Source: Methylobacterium sp. FF17
GTDB taxonomy: Bacteria > Pseudomonadota > Alphaproteobacteria > Rhizobiales > Beijerinckiaceae
Length of the DNA stretch: 64,000 nucleotides
Assembly: GCF_025813715.1 (NCBI RefSeq)
Contig: NZ_CP107532.1
Location: 2,992,001-3,056,000, forward strand
Direction of reading: 5' to 3'
Shown here: piece after piece, positions 22,210-34,138 of the stretch
How positions within the stretch are numbered: the first letter of the stretch is position 1
How the letters are laid out: each line of letters begins with the position of its first letter
Program-made: the position numbers and the translations under genes
Notes under the pieces: model-generated
Database searches by the model: none
The model's input: the letters and a program-made list of their open reading frames with translations, nothing else
What the model was told of the DNA's origin: nothing

Positions 22210-23091
22210 TCAGCCGGCTGCGGCTGGGCCCCCGATCCGGTCGAGCTCCGCCATCACCGAATCCGACAGGGTCAGGTCGGCGGCGGCGAGATTCTCACGC
22301 AGGTGCTCGGGCGAGGACGTGCCGGGGATCAGCAGGATGTTGGGCGACCGGGCGAGCAGCCAGGCGAGCGCCACCTGCATCGGGGTCGCGCCGAGGCGCT
22401 CGGCGACTCCGGACAGCGTCGTCGACTGGAGCGGACTGAAGCCCCCGAGGGGGAAGAACGGCACGTAGGCGATGCCGTCCGAGGAGAGGTCGTCGACCAG
22501 CGCGTCATCCGCCCGGTGCGCAAGGTTGTAGGCGTTCTGCACGCAGACGATGGGGACGATGGACCGGCCCTCGGCGACCTGCCGGGGCGTGACGTTGCTC
22601 AGCCCGATATGCCGCACGAGGCCCTGGCGCTGCAGGTCGGCCAGGACGTGAAGCGGCTCCGCGATGGAGCCTTCGGCGGGGCCGTGCACGTCGAGCATGA
22701 TGCGCAGGTTGACGACGTCGAGGGCGTCCAGCCCGAGATTCCGCAGGTTGTCGTGCACCGCCCGGGTGAGGTCGTCGGCCGAGAAGGCCGGGTTCCAGGA
22801 GGCGTCCGGGCCCCGCCGCGCACCGATCTTGGTGACGATGACGAGATCCTCCGGATAGGGATGCAGCGCCTCCCGGATGATCTGGTTGGTGACGTGCGGC
22901 CCGTAGAAGTCACTGGTGTCGATGTGGTTCACGCCGGCGGCGACCGCGTCGCGCAGCACAGTCACGGCCCGGTTCCGATCCTTCGGGGGGCCGAACACCT
23001 GCGGCCCGGCGAGTTGCATGGCGCCGTAGCCCAGCCGTTTCACGGTCCGGTCACCGAGCTTGTAGGTACCGGCTTTGTCGAGGTCGATCAT
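22210..23091 (-). CDS. aldo/keto reductase
   Basis: This 293-aa NADPH-dependent oxidoreductase has the TIM-barrel AKR fold. The catalytic tetrad is visible: Asp and Tyr in NHIDTSDFYGPH and Lys in DLVIVTKIGARRG; the position of the catalytic His is less clear. The C-terminal cofactor-binding part includes LIPGTSSPEHLRENL. Substrate is unknown; relatives reduce aldehydes, ketones or quinones. It is divergent from a LysR-family regulator gene, with 96 bases between, and is the likely target of that regulator. Confidence 0.88.
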   Translation of the reverse strand: MIDLDKAGTYKLGDRTVKRLGYGAMQLAGPQVFGPPKDRNRAVTVLRDAVAAGVNHIDTSDFYGPHVTNQIIREALHPYPEDLVIVTKIGARRGPDASWNPAFSADDLTRAVHDNLRNLGLDALDVVNLRIMLDVHGPAEGSIAEPLHVLADLQRQGLVRHIGLSNVTPRQVAEGRSIVPIVCVQNAYNLAHRADDALVDDLSSDGIAYVPFFPLGGFSPLQSTTLSGVAERLGATPMQVALAWLLARSPNILLIPGTSSPEHLRENLAAADLTLSDSVMAELDRIGGPAAAG

Positions 23092-23187
23092 CGGGTTTCT
23101 CCTCTGCGATGACCACCCTCTAGACTGCTCAGGCCTGCGCGATAATATAGTCTAATCCGCACGGGCTATGCGTGGGAGCGCACAGCG

Positions 23188-24093
23188 ATGACGGAACTCG
23201 GGGATCTCGCGGCCTTCGTCGCCGTCGCGGAGGCGGGTGGTTTTCGCGATGGCGCCCGCGCCAGCGGCCTCAGCGCGTCGGGTCTGAGCGAGTCCGTCCG
23301 AAGGCTCGAAGCGCGCCTCGGCGTCCGGTTGCTCAACCGAACGACGCGCAGCGTCGTGCCGACCGAAGCCGGGATGCGTCTCCTGGAAAATCTGAAGCCT
23401 GCGCTCGGCGCGGTGGAGGCGGCCGTCGACGTGGTCAACGGCTTCCGGGACCGGCCGGCCGGCACCCTCAAGCTCAACGTACCCGTCAGCGCGGCCCGGC
23501 TGGTGCTGCCCCGGATCGTGCCGCCGTTCCTGGCGGCCTACCCGGATATCCGGCTCGAAGTGGTGGCCGAGGACAGCTTCGTCGACGTGCTGGCCGCCGG
23601 CTGCGATGCCGGCATCCGCTACGACGAGCGCCTCGAACAGGACATGGTGGCGGTCCCGATCGGTCCGCGCGCGCAGCGCTTCGCCACGGTCGCGGCGCGG
23701 GCCTATCTCGAAAGGCGCGGTCGCCCGCAGCACCCGCGCGATCTGCTCGCCCACGCCTGCATCGGCGGGCGCTTCGCCAGCGGCGCGACGATGGCGTGGG
23801 AATTCGAGCGGGACGGCGAGGTCGTCCGGGTCGACCCCACCGGGCCGCTGATCGTGCGGGTCGGAGCCGCCACCGACCTCGCCGTCGACGCGGCGGTGGC
23901 GGGCGTCGGCATCTTCACCCTGTTCGAGGACTGGCTCCAGCCTCACCTCGACAGCGGTGCCCTCGAGCCGGTGCTGGAACCCTGGTGGCCGCGGTTCTCC
24001 GGACCGTTCCTGTACTATCCCGGCCGCCGCTACCTGCCGGCCCCGCTGCGCGCCTTCGTCGATTTCGTCGGTCGACAGCGGCGCGCGGGCTGA
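23188..24093 (+). CDS. LysR-family transcriptional regulator
   Basis: This 301-aa DNA-binding regulator has an N-terminal winged helix-turn-helix (residues 1-60, with SASGLSESVRRLEARLGVRLLNRTTR) and a C-terminal LysR substrate-binding domain. Its divergent arrangement with the aldo/keto reductase gene is the classical layout for a LysR regulator controlling its neighbour and itself from the shared 96-base gap. The inducer is unknown. I see no convincing T-N11-A box that I would commit to. Confidence 0.9.
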   Translation: MTELGDLAAFVAVAEAGGFRDGARASGLSASGLSESVRRLEARLGVRLLNRTTRSVVPTEAGMRLLENLKPALGAVEAAVDVVNGFRDRPAGTLKLNVPVSAARLVLPRIVPPFLAAYPDIRLEVVAEDSFVDVLAAGCDAGIRYDERLEQDMVAVPIGPRAQRFATVAARAYLERRGRPQHPRDLLAHACIGGRFASGATMAWEFERDGEVVRVDPTGPLIVRVGAATDLAVDAAVAGVGIFTLFEDWLQPHLDSGALEPVLEPWWPRFSGPFLYYPGRRYLPAPLRAFVDFVGRQRRAG

Positions 24094-24117
24094 GGCTGGA
24101 AACGCGCCGGGTCCGCC

Positions 24118-25401
24118 TCAGCCGACCCGGACCAGCACGTGCTTCTTGCGGCCGAAGGAGAGCTTGATGACGCCATCCGCCGTCAGGTCGGCGGTGCGCA
24201 GCACCGCGCGCTCGTCCGTCACCGGCACGTCGTTGACGCGCAGGCCGCCACTCTTGACCTGGCGCCGCCCCTCGCTGGTGGAGGGCAGGAGCTTCGAATA
24301 TTCCGGGCCGAAGGCCGAGAGCACGCCGAGGCCGGCCTCGAGGAGGTCGGCCGAGACCGTGATGCTCGGCAGGTCCTGCGCCACCGTGCCCTCCACGAAG
24401 GTCTTTCGCGCGGTCTCGGCGGCAGCGTCCGCCGCCTCGCGGCCGTGCATCAGCGCGGTCGCCTCCGTCGCCAGCACCTTCTTGGCCTCGTTGATCCCGG
24501 CGCCCGGCAGCGATTCGAGGCGCGCGATCTCGTCCATCGGCAGCAGGGTGAACAGCTTGAGGAAGCGCCCGACATCGGCGTCCTCGGTGTTGCGCCAGAA
24601 CTGCCAGTAATCGTACGGGCTCAGCATCCCGGCATCGAGCCAGACCGCGCCGGCGGCGGTCTTGCCCATCTTGGCGCCCGACGCCGTGGTCAGGAGCGGG
24701 CAGGTCAGCCCGTAGAGCTGCGGTGTGCCCATACGGCGGCCGAGATCGATGCCGTTGACGATGTTGCCCCACTGGTCCGAGCCGCCCATCTGCAGCACGC
24801 AGCCGTACCGGCGGTTCAGCTCGACGAAGTCGTAGGATTGCAGGATCATGTAGTTGAATTCCAGGAACGAGAGTTCCTGGTCGCGCTCGAGGCGCATGCG
24901 CACGCTGTCCATCGACATCATGCGGTTGACCGAGAAGTGACGCCCGATGTCGCGCAGCATCTCGATGTAGTTCAGCTTCGTCAGCCACTCGGCGTTGTCG
25001 ACCATGGTCGCCGCGTTGCCCCCGTCGCCGAACGTCAGGAAGCGCGAAAAGGTCTTCTGGATGCCGGCCTTGTTCTCCTCGATCTGCTCGAGGGTGAGGA
25101 TTTTTCGGGATTCGTCGCGGCCGGACGGATCGCCGACGCGGGTGGTGCCGCCGCCCATCAGGGTGATCGGGGTGCCGCCGGTGGCCTGGAGCCAGTGCAG
25201 CATCATGATCGACAGGAGGTGGCCCACATGCAGCGAAGCGGCGGTGCAGTCGTAGCCGACATAGGCGGTCAGCCGGCCTTCGAGCGCAGCCGCATCGATC
25301 CCGGCGAGATCCGAGCCCTGGTGGATGTAGCCGCGCTCGCTCAGCACCTTCAGGAAATCGGATCGCGGCACGAAGGTGGGAGCGGCGGAATCGGTGGACA
25401 T
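24118..25401 (-). CDS. tyrS: tyrosyl-tRNA synthetase
   Basis: TyrRS charges tRNA-Tyr. The 427-aa class I synthetase has the HIGH-type motif as HVGH (residues 58-61) and the KMSKS loop as KMGKT. The tyrosine-binding Tyr and Asp pattern appears in [12 protein letters not shown] and [12 protein letters not shown]-terminal S4-like RNA-binding domain includes [10 protein letters not shown] and ends [12 protein letters not shown]. The ATG at 25401 gives the family N-terminus; the longer frame to 25461 is not conserved. It is divergent from anmK, a common arrangement in alphaproteobacteria. Confidence 0.95.
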   Translation of the reverse strand: MSTDSAAPTFVPRSDFLKVLSERGYIHQGSDLAGIDAAALEGRLTAYVGYDCTAASLHVGHLLSIMMLHWLQATGGTPITLMGGGTTRVGDPSGRDESRKILTLEQIEENKAGIQKTFSRFLTFGDGGNAATMVDNAEWLTKLNYIEMLRDIGRHFSVNRMMSMDSVRMRLERDQELSFLEFNYMILQSYDFVELNRRYGCVLQMGGSDQWGNIVNGIDLGRRMGTPQLYGLTCPLLTTASGAKMGKTAAGAVWLDAGMLSPYDYWQFWRNTEDADVGRFLKLFTLLPMDEIARLESLPGAGINEAKKVLATEATALMHGREAADAAAETARKTFVEGTVAQDLPSITVSADLLEAGLGVLSAFGPEYSKLLPSTSEGRRQVKSGGLRVNDVPVTDERAVLRTADLTADGVIKLSFGRKKHVLVRVG

Positions 25402-25535
25402 GCGGGGTTCCGGTCTGATGGGCTCGCCGCGCGGGACGGAGTTGACGCCACGTGATAGCACCGCGCGGGTTTGGCGACGGCTCTTAGCAGGGCTGGCTCA
25501 GGAAGGCACGGGCATCAAGGCCCGGGGAGGGCACC

Positions 25536-26675
25536 ATGACGATGATGCGCGCGATCGGGCTGATGAGCGGCACCTCCCTCGACGGTGTCGACGTCGCCCT
25601 CATCGAGACGGACGGCGAAACCGTGCGCGTGGTCCAGAGCCATAACGGCTACCTCGAACCCCTCGGGCCGACGGGCTATCGCGGCTATTCCGACGAGGAC
25701 CGCGCTCTCCTGCGCCAGGCGCTGATCGATTCCGAAGGGGTTACCGCGCGCGAGGACCGGCCGGGCTGCCTCGCCGAGGCGGAGGCCTTCGTCACCGCCG
25801 CCCATGCCGAGGCGGTGGAGAGTTTCCTTGCCGATAACGGCCTCACCCCCGCAGACATCGACGTGGTCGGCTTTCACGGCCAGACCGTGGTGCACCGGCC
25901 GGACCAGCGCATGAGCGTGCAGATCGGCGACGGGGCCGCCCTGAGTCGCCGCCTCGGCATCGCCGTGGTCTCGGACCTGCGCCACGCCGACGTGCTGGCG
26001 GGCGGGCAGGGGGCGCCCCTGGTGCCGGTGTTCCACCAGGCGCTCGCCCGCGCCTCGGGGTTCGAGGGGGCGCTCGGCATCCTCAACATCGGCGGGGTGG
26101 CCAATGCCACGATCCTGTCCGCGAACGGCGACGTCATCGCGTTCGATACGGGCCCCGGCAACGCGCTGATCGACGACTGGATGCGCGAGCGCACCGGCCG
26201 CCCCCTCGACGATGGCGGGCGCACCGCCGCGCGCGGGCGCCCCGACGAGCCGCTGCTGGCCTGGCTGCTGATCCATCCGTTCTTCGCCCGGCGCCCGCCG
26301 AAGTCGCTGGACCGGAACTGGTTCTCGCACAAGCTCGCGGGGCAGCTCTCCACCGAGGACGGCGCCGCGACGCTGACCGCCTTCACCGCCCGCGCGGTGG
26401 CGCGCGCCCTGGACCATGCTCCCGAGATCCCGGCCCGCTGGATCGTGGCCGGGGGCGGGGCCCGCAACGGCGAACTCGTGCGCCTCCTGAACTACCACCT
26501 GCGCGCCGAGATCACGACGGCGGACGCCATCGGCTGGTCGTCCGCCTACCTGGAGGCCCAGGCTTTCGCGCATCTCGCGGTGCGCTCGCTCAAGGGTCTG
26601 CCGATCACCTTCCCGTCGACCACGGGCGTGCGCGCGCCGACGACGGGCGGCGTGCTGGCGCGCCCGGACGCCTGA
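25536..26675 (+). CDS. anmK: anhydro-N-acetylmuramic acid kinase
   Basis: AnmK phosphorylates and hydrolyses 1,6-anhydro-MurNAc, released during wall turnover, to MurNAc-6-phosphate. The 379-aa chain starts with the signature GLMSGTSLDGVDVALIETDG and includes the catalytic and nucleotide-binding stretches GFHGQTVVHRP, NIGGVANAT, DTGPGNALIDDWM and VAGGGARNGELV. Length is typical. It is divergent from tyrS and followed by aroC about 95 bases on. The ATG at 25536 follows a GGAGGG-like ribosome-binding site. Confidence 0.95.
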   Translation: MTMMRAIGLMSGTSLDGVDVALIETDGETVRVVQSHNGYLEPLGPTGYRGYSDEDRALLRQALIDSEGVTAREDRPGCLAEAEAFVTAAHAEAVESFLADNGLTPADIDVVGFHGQTVVHRPDQRMSVQIGDGAALSRRLGIAVVSDLRHADVLAGGQGAPLVPVFHQALARASGFEGALGILNIGGVANATILSANGDVIAFDTGPGNALIDDWMRERTGRPLDDGGRTAARGRPDEPLLAWLLIHPFFARRPPKSLDRNWFSHKLAGQLSTEDGAATLTAFTARAVARALDHAPEIPARWIVAGGGARNGELVRLLNYHLRAEITTADAIGWSSAYLEAQAFAHLAVRSLKGLPITFPSTTGVRAPTTGGVLARPDA

Positions 26676-26769
26676 GGCCCGGCGCGTGTTCTGGCACACG
26701 GTCGTCCCCCGACCGGTGCATGGCCCCGCGCTGGCCCTCCGGCCAAACCCGCGCTAGAGCGGGAGCGCC

Positions 26770-27873
26770 ATGTCGCATAATACGTTCGGACACCTGTTTC
26801 GCGTCACCACCTTCGGCGAGAGCCACGGGGTCGCCCTCGGCTGCGTGGTCGATGGCTGTCCGCCCGGACTGGCCCTGTCGGCGGAGGACATCCAGGCGGA
26901 GCTCGACCGGCGCAAGCCCGGACAGTCGCGCTTCACCACCCAGCGGCGCGAACCGGATCAGGTCCGGATCCTGTCCGGCGTCTTCGCCGACGATCGCACG
27001 GGTGGTGTCCAACTCACCACCGGCACGCCGATCGCCCTGGAGATCGAGAACACCGACCAGCGCTCGAAGGATTACTCCGAGATCCGCGACAGCTACCGGC
27101 CGGGCCATGCCGATTACGCCTACGACGCCAAGTACGGCATCCGCGATTATCGCGGCGGCGGACGGTCCTCGGCCCGCGAGACCGCCGCGCGAGTCGCCGC
27201 CGGTGCCGTCGCCCGCAAGGTGCTGCCGGAAGGCGTCACCATCCGCGCCGCCCTGGTGCAGATGGGACCCCACGCCATCGACCGGTCGCGCTGGGACTGG
27301 GAAGCGGTGAACGCCAACCCGTTCTTCTGCCCCGATCCGGAGACCGCGACCTTCTACGAGCAGTACCTCGACGGCATCCGCAAGGACGGTTCGTCGGTGG
27401 GTGCGGTGATCGAGGTGGTGGCCGAGGGCGTGCCCCCCGGTCTCGGTGCGCCGATCTACGGCAAGCTCGACGCGGATCTCGCCGCCGCGATGATGTCGAT
27501 CAACGCCGTCAAGGGCGTCGAGATCGGCGACGGCTTCGCCTCGGCCGCCCTGCGCGGCGAGGAGAACGCCGACGAGATGCGCTCGGGCAACGCCGATGCG
27601 CCCACCTTCCTCGCCAACCATGCGGGCGGCGTCCTCGGGGGCATCTCCACGGGCCAGCCGATCATCTGCCGCTTCGCCGTGAAGCCGACCTCGTCGATCC
27701 TGACCCCGCGCATGAGCGTGACGCGGGACAACCGCGACGTCGACCTCATCACCAAGGGCCGCCACGACCCCTGCGTCGGCATCCGCGCCGTGCCGGTGGC
27801 CGAGGCCATGATGGCGTGCGTGCTGGCCGATCACTATCTGCGCCATCGGGGGCAGGTCGGCGTGCGGGTCTGA
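26770..27873 (+). CDS. aroC: chorismate synthase
   Basis: AroC converts EPSP to chorismate using reduced FMN, the final common step toward aromatic amino acids. The 367-aa protein carries the N-terminal signature [18 protein letters not shown], the basic FMN/phosphate-binding patches ([17 protein letters not shown]), the [21 protein letters not shown] motif, and the C-terminal [17 protein letters not shown]. All hallmark regions are intact. It is followed by the ribB-type gene 49 bases on, so the two may be cotranscribed. Confidence 0.97.
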   Translation: MSHNTFGHLFRVTTFGESHGVALGCVVDGCPPGLALSAEDIQAELDRRKPGQSRFTTQRREPDQVRILSGVFADDRTGGVQLTTGTPIALEIENTDQRSKDYSEIRDSYRPGHADYAYDAKYGIRDYRGGGRSSARETAARVAAGAVARKVLPEGVTIRAALVQMGPHAIDRSRWDWEAVNANPFFCPDPETATFYEQYLDGIRKDGSSVGAVIEVVAEGVPPGLGAPIYGKLDADLAAAMMSINAVKGVEIGDGFASAALRGEENADEMRSGNADAPTFLANHAGGVLGGISTGQPIICRFAVKPTSSILTPRMSVTRDNRDVDLITKGRHDPCVGIRAVPVAEAMMACVLADHYLRHRGQVGVRV

Positions 27874-27922
27874 CCCCCCGACGCCCGCCGCCGTCGATCC
27901 GCGAAACGTCAAGAGACAGCCT

Positions 27923-28999
27923 TTGCCCCACACCCATGTCACGCAGGCCATCGAGGCCTATGCCCGCGGCGAGATCGTCGTCGTCACCGATGACGACGAC
28001 CGCGAGAACGAGGGCGACCTCGTCGTCGCCGCGTCGCTCTGCACGCCGGAGAAGATGGCCTTCATCATCCGCAACACCTGCGGCATCGTTTGCGCGCCCC
28101 TGACCCGCGCCGAGGCGCGGCGCCTGCGCCTCGACCCGATGGTGGCTTCGAACGACGCGCCGCTGGGGACCGCCTTCACCGTGACGGTGGACACCAAGCA
28201 CGGGCTGACCACCGGCATCTCGGCCGAGCAGCGCTGCAACACGGTTCGCGCGCTCGCCAACGGCAATATGGGCGAGAACGACTTCGTGCGTCCCGGGCAC
28301 GTCTTCCCGCTCATCGCCAAGGATGGCGGCGTGCTCATGCGCTCGGGCCATACCGAGGCGGCGGTGGATCTCTGCAAGCTCGCGGGCCTGCCCCCGGTGG
28401 GCGTGATCTGCGAGCTCGCCAACGACGACGGCACGGTGATGAAGGGGCCGCAGATCACGGCGTTTGCCGAGACCCACAATCTGCGCCGCGTCTCGGTGGC
28501 CGACCTCATCGCCTACCGTCAGTCCCGCGAGACCCTGGTGGAGCGGGTCGGCACCTTCCCGGTCAAGACCGAGTTCGGCGAGATGACGGGCTACGCCTAC
28601 TCGACGCCGTTCGAGACCGTGCAGCAATTCGCCTTCGTCCACGGGCAGATCGGCGACGGCAAGGACGTGCTGGTGCGCCTGCACCGCTCCAACGTGGTCG
28701 CCGACGTCATCGAGGGCGGGCGCCAGATCGAAGCGGTGATGCGCCGCTTCGCCAAGGAGGGACGCGGCATCCTCGTCTACCTGCGCGACGGCACCGCCGG
28801 CGTGCCCCTCAAGCCCTTCCCGGAGGAGGGCTCGGAGGCCCAGCGCGTCGCGCAGTGGCGCGAGGTGGGGCTCGGCGCCCAGATCCTGCGCGACCTCGGC
28901 GTCGCCTCGATCCGCAACCTCGCGACCTCGTCGCGGGCCTATGTGGGCCTGTCGGGATTCGGGATCGAATTTTTGGGCGACGAGCGGCTGGAAGGCTGA
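27923..28999 (+). CDS. ribB: 3,4-dihydroxy-2-butanone-4-phosphate synthase with degenerate GTP cyclohydrolase II-like domain (RibBX type)
   Basis: The N-terminal half (residues 1-205) is an intact DHBP synthase, making the four-carbon unit of riboflavin from ribulose 5-phosphate: the acidic loop DDDRENEGDLV, the TDDD region and HTEAAVDLCKLAG are conserved. The C-terminal half resembles GTP cyclohydrolase II but lacks its zinc-binding cysteines. Where RibA has RLHSECxTGD followed by CDCG, this protein reads LHRSNVVADVIEGG. It therefore probably cannot hydrolyse GTP, matching the proteobacterial variant described as RibBX. A TTG start at 27923 is required by the frame. It lies 49 bases after aroC. 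Confidence 0.88.
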   Translation: MPHTHVTQAIEAYARGEIVVVTDDDDRENEGDLVVAASLCTPEKMAFIIRNTCGIVCAPLTRAEARRLRLDPMVASNDAPLGTAFTVTVDTKHGLTTGISAEQRCNTVRALANGNMGENDFVRPGHVFPLIAKDGGVLMRSGHTEAAVDLCKLAGLPPVGVICELANDDGTVMKGPQITAFAETHNLRRVSVADLIAYRQSRETLVERVGTFPVKTEFGEMTGYAYSTPFETVQQFAFVHGQIGDGKDVLVRLHRSNVVADVIEGGRQIEAVMRRFAKEGRGILVYLRDGTAGVPLKPFPEEGSEAQRVAQWREVGLGAQILRDLGVASIRNLATSSRAYVGLSGFGIEFLGDERLEG

Positions 29000-29098
29000 G
29001 GCGTCACCGTCGCTTCCGGGATCTGCCGGGTTGGCCATCCCGAAGGCACGGAGCGGAAACGACGATGCGCCGCACCGACGAGCGGCGGAGTGCTCGCC

Positions 29099-29122
29099 CT
29101 CACGGTGCCTCCTTACCGTGAG
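29099..29122. terminator. hairpin between convergent ribB and HDAC-family genes
   Basis: CTCACGGT (29099-29106) pairs with ACCGTGAG (29115-29122) over an 8-base loop. It lies between convergent genes, so it may end both transcripts. No T-run is seen. Confidence 0.4.
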
Positions 29123-29154
29123 CTTCGTCTGGCTGTGGCAGAGGCGAGGCCTCC

Positions 29155-30084
29155 TCACCGCCCCATCAGCGCGTCCACATGGGCGGATACGGACAGCCCG
29201 AGCCCCTTGAGGCTGTAGCCGCCCTCCAGCACCGAGACGACGCGCCCGCCCGCGTGGCGGTGGGCGAGCTCCATCAGGCGGCGGGTGGCCCAGCCGAAAT
29301 CGGCCTCGGTGAGGGCGACGTGGCCCAGCGGATCGAGGTGGTGGGCATCGAAGCCCGCCGAGATGATGACGAGGTCTGGCGCGAAAGCGTCGAGCCGCCG
29401 CAGGATGCCGGCCTCGAACACCTCGCGAAACGTCGCGCCGTCGTCGCCGGCTCGCAGGGGCACGTTGACGATGGTGTCGTGGTTGCCGCGCTCCGAGGCA
29501 GCGCCCGTGCCGGGAAACAGCGGCATCTCGTGGGTCGAGGCGTACATCACGGACTTGTCGTCCCAGAAGATGTCCTGCGTGCCGTTGCCGTGATGGACGT
29601 CCCAATCCACGATCGCCACCCGGGTGGCGCCATGGGCCTCGCGGGCGTGGCGGGCTGCGATCGCGGCGTTGTTGAAGACGCAGAACCCCATCGCGGTCAT
29701 GCGCTCGGCGTGGTGTCCGGGCGGGCGCATGGCCACGAAGGCGTTGGCGCACTCGCCCGCCATCACCGCGTCGACCGCGTGCACCGCCCCGCCGACGCCG
29801 CGGAACGCCGCCTCCAGAGTGCCGGGCGACATCAGCGTGTCGCCGTCGATCTGCACGTAGCCCTCGCTCGGCGCCGCCTCGATCAGGGCCTGCACGTAGG
29901 GCACGGGGTGGACCAGGGTCGGCACCTCCGGCCCGGCCTTCGGGGCGAGCCCCCGCACGAGGCCGGCGAAGCGCTCGTCCTCCAGGGCCCGCTCGACCGC
30001 GCGGATCCGGTCCGCCCGCTCCGGGTGCCCCTCGGGCATCGCGTGATCGAGGGCGGCGGGATGGCTCACGTACAGCGTCGTCAC
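29155..30084 (-). CDS. histone deacetylase family protein (class II-like amidohydrolase)
   Basis: This 309-aa zinc amidohydrolase belongs to the arginase/deacetylase fold. The active-site pattern is intact: the His pair in RPPGHHAE, the zinc ligands in [12 protein letters not shown] and [12 protein letters not shown], and the Tyr in EGGYS. Bacterial members remove acetyl groups from small molecules such as acetylpolyamines or acetoin-related compounds, or from proteins; the substrate here is unknown. GTG at 30084 is preferred because GGAGGG sits about 6 bases before it. An upstream ATG at 30147 would add a non-conserved extension. Confidence 0.87.
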   Translation of the reverse strand: MTTLYVSHPAALDHAMPEGHPERADRIRAVERALEDERFAGLVRGLAPKAGPEVPTLVHPVPYVQALIEAAPSEGYVQIDGDTLMSPGTLEAAFRGVGGAVHAVDAVMAGECANAFVAMRPPGHHAERMTAMGFCVFNNAAIAARHAREAHGATRVAIVDWDVHHGNGTQDIFWDDKSVMYASTHEMPLFPGTGAASERGNHDTIVNVPLRAGDDGATFREVFEAGILRRLDAFAPDLVIISAGFDAHHLDPLGHVALTEADFGWATRRLMELAHRHAGGRVVSVLEGGYSLKGLGLSVSAHVDALMGR

Positions 30085-30406
30085 GGTCGTCCCTCCGGCG
30101 GTATCGCGATCTGCCCCCGTCGGAAGAACGCGGAGCAGATGTGCCACGTCTGCGCGCGGTCCGCGACGCCGGGATGCCCGCCCGACGCAGGTTGTGCAAG
30201 GTTCAGGTCACCAAGCCCTCTTCGGCCCACCCCGTTCCCGCGCCGCTCCGCTTGGCGCGCGGAAGGTGGCGCCCCCGCCACGTCGGCTTGCCTTGCGGAT
30301 CGTTTGCCCGTGTAGAAGCCGGTTCGACGGCGCGAATCTCTTCGGCCGGCGCAACGGATATCGACGGCCGGCGGAGACGCACCGGCGCAGCCGCACGAGG
30401 GATAAG
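30085..30406. other. intergenic region before panD
   Basis: About 320 bases lie between divergent genes. The stretch carries no reading frame with family resemblance and should hold the promoters of the deacetylase-family gene and of panD. AGGGATAA just before 30407 is the panD ribosome-binding site. No operator is recognised. Confidence 0.4.
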
Positions 30407-30829
30407 ATGCAGAGTTTCGTCCGCGCCAAATTGCATGGCCTCCGGGTGACCGGTGCCGACTTGAACTATCACGGCTCGATCACCCTCGATGCCGACTTCT
30501 GCCGGGAGGTCGGGCTCGACCCGCTCGAATTCGTCGAGATCTGGAACAAGATGTCGGGCGCGCGGATCAGCACCTACGTGCTCTACGGCGAGGCCGGCTC
30601 GCGCTGCTGCATCCTGAACGGGGCCGCCGCGCGGACCTGTCAGGTCGGCGACGAAGTCATCATCGCCTCCACGACCTACGGCGACATCGCGGACGTCATG
30701 GCCCGCAAGCCGAAGGTGCTCATCCTCGGCGCGGACAACACGATCGCCGACCGGGTGACCTACGACGTCTTCCACGACGCGCAGGGGCGTATCGACATGC
30801 GAATCCTCGGCCCCGGAACCGAGGACTGA
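30407..30829 (+). CDS. panD: aspartate 1-decarboxylase PanD (pyruvoyl-dependent)
   Basis: PanD makes beta-alanine from aspartate for pantothenate and CoA. It is made as a proenzyme and self-cleaves at Gly-Ser to form a pyruvoyl group; here the site is Gly23-Ser24 in [10 protein letters not shown]. The 140-aa length, the preceding Tyr, and the [14 protein letters not shown] core are as in the family. A ribosome-binding AGGGATAA precedes the ATG at 30407; longer in-frame extensions upstream are not conserved. It stands alone, with no panB or panC gene in the window. Confidence 0.95.
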   Translation: MQSFVRAKLHGLRVTGADLNYHGSITLDADFCREVGLDPLEFVEIWNKMSGARISTYVLYGEAGSRCCILNGAAARTCQVGDEVIIASTTYGDIADVMARKPKVLILGADNTIADRVTYDVFHDAQGRIDMRILGPGTED

Positions 30830-31013
30830 GCGCGCCGCGGTGCCACGGCGACGGTCCCGGGTCATTCTTTCGAAAGGCTCCTTCGTGAGCAGGCTTTAAC
30901 CTGAACGCGGATTCAGATTTGGCTGTTAACCGCTTGAGCGATGCCGTCCTGCATAGTCAATCTATCGACGGACACATGGACCGGCCAAGACAAAGCCGGG
31001 GAGGTATCAAGCA

Positions 31014-31448
31014 ATGATCAACCTTTCGCTTCAGGTTTTCTGTGACCGCATCGTCGCCGCCGGCCGCATCACCGCCGACGATGTCCAGGCGCTCACCCGC
31101 CACGTCCTCCCCGAGGGACTGACCAACCGCGACGAAGCCGACATGCTCATCGCCCTCGACCGGGTCGTGGCCGCGACCGATACGGCCTTCGGCGATTACC
31201 TCGTCACCGCGGTGGTGGACTTCGCGGTCTGGGGCGAGCGGCCGACCGGCTATATCGATGCCGAGATCGCCCGCTGGCTCGTTGCCTCCCTGCGCAACGG
31301 CAGCGGCCCGAGCCGGCTCGCCGTCCGGATCGCCCGCGAGGTCGTCCGCGAGGCCCAGGCCAGCGACGAGGCCCTGATCGCCTTCGCGCTCGACGCCAAC
31401 CGCCGCATCGAGGTGGTCACTGTGCGGCCGATGCGGCTCGCCGCCTGA
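31014..31448 (+). CDS. conserved hypothetical protein, soluble, 144 aa
   Basis: A well-formed 144-aa reading frame has a strong ribosome-binding site (GGGGAGGT ending about 8 bases before ATG 31014). Composition is typical of a real cytosolic helical protein: acidic, no cysteine-rich or membrane segment, and only one Cys near residue 10. I do not recognise its family. It sits alone between panD and pccA with sizeable gaps on both sides (184 and 218 bases), suggesting its own promoter. Confidence 0.7.
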   Translation: MINLSLQVFCDRIVAAGRITADDVQALTRHVLPEGLTNRDEADMLIALDRVVAATDTAFGDYLVTAVVDFAVWGERPTGYIDAEIARWLVASLRNGSGPSRLAVRIAREVVREAQASDEALIAFALDANRRIEVVTVRPMRLAA

Positions 31449-31666
31449 GCGCGGGTGTCGCCCGGACCACGGCGACCCTATCGTCCCATCAGGTATACAA
31501 AATTCGTTTGTGCAACGCACGCAGTGATCATCGCACTGCACCGGTGAAAACTCCGGAGAGCCTCTGATCCATCAGCTTCCCGTAGCCGCGTAACTGCTTT
31601 AACGGGGACGAGCTTAGGCGTTTTCAGGCGCCGGACCCTCCCTGATCGACCAGAGTGCGCGGAAAG

Positions 31667-33670
<2,004 letters not shown>

Positions 33671-33676
33671 CGCATC

Positions 33677-34138
33677 GTGCCCCTCTACTTCGCCTACGGC
33701 GCCAACATGGACGCCGCCGCCATGGCGACGCGCTGCCCCCGCTCGACGCTGATCGGGCAGGGACGGCTGAACCGGCACCGCTTCATCGTCATGCGCGAGG
33801 GCTACGCCTCGGTGGTGCGCGATCCCCGCGCCTGTGTCTGGGGCGTGCTTTGGGACCTGTCCCTGAGCGATGTCCCGGCCCTCGACCGCTACGAGGGCGT
33901 GGCGTCGGGCCTCTACAGCAAGGCGACCCAGCCGGTCTCGGTGCAGGGTGGCTCGAAGCGGGCGCTGATCTATCTCGGACGGACCAGCGCTGCGGGAGCA
34001 CCGCGCCCGGGCTACCTCGAATCGGTGCTGGCGGCAGCCGAGGCCGCGCAACTGCCGCTCGCGTATCGGGCCGAGTTGCGCACCTGGCTGCGCGGGCCGC
34101 AGGGTGAGGGGCGGGGAGCCCGGGAGACGCGGCCATGA
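33677..34138 (+). CDS. gamma-glutamylcyclotransferase-like protein
   Basis: This 153-aa protein of the GGCT/AIG2-like fold has the diagnostic YFAYGANMD N-terminus (substrate-binding YGxN pattern) and DRYEGVASGLYSK, whose Glu is the likely catalytic acid. Members cyclise gamma-glutamyl amines or act on related compounds; the exact substrate is not known. The start is a GTG at 33677, only 6 bases after pccA stops. Its end overlaps the acylphosphatase start by four bases (ATGA), so it is translationally coupled in one operon with pccA and the next genes. Confidence 0.82.
   Translation: MPLYFAYGANMDAAAMATRCPRSTLIGQGRLNRHRFIVMREGYASVVRDPRACVWGVLWDLSLSDVPALDRYEGVASGLYSKATQPVSVQGGSKRALIYLGRTSAAGAPRPGYLESVLAAAEAAQLPLAYRAELRTWLRGPQGEGRGARETRP

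Noticed and set aside
27749..30199. 816-codon minus-strand open frame across aroC, ribB and the HDAC gene
   Set aside because: It spans three well-supported genes in unrelated frames; not a protein.
31449..31666. Possible propionate-responsive operator before pccA
   Set aside because: I looked for the TTTGCAAA type of site known for PccR in other alphaproteobacteria and found only a poor partial match (TTTGTGCAA near 31,506), not enough to annotate.
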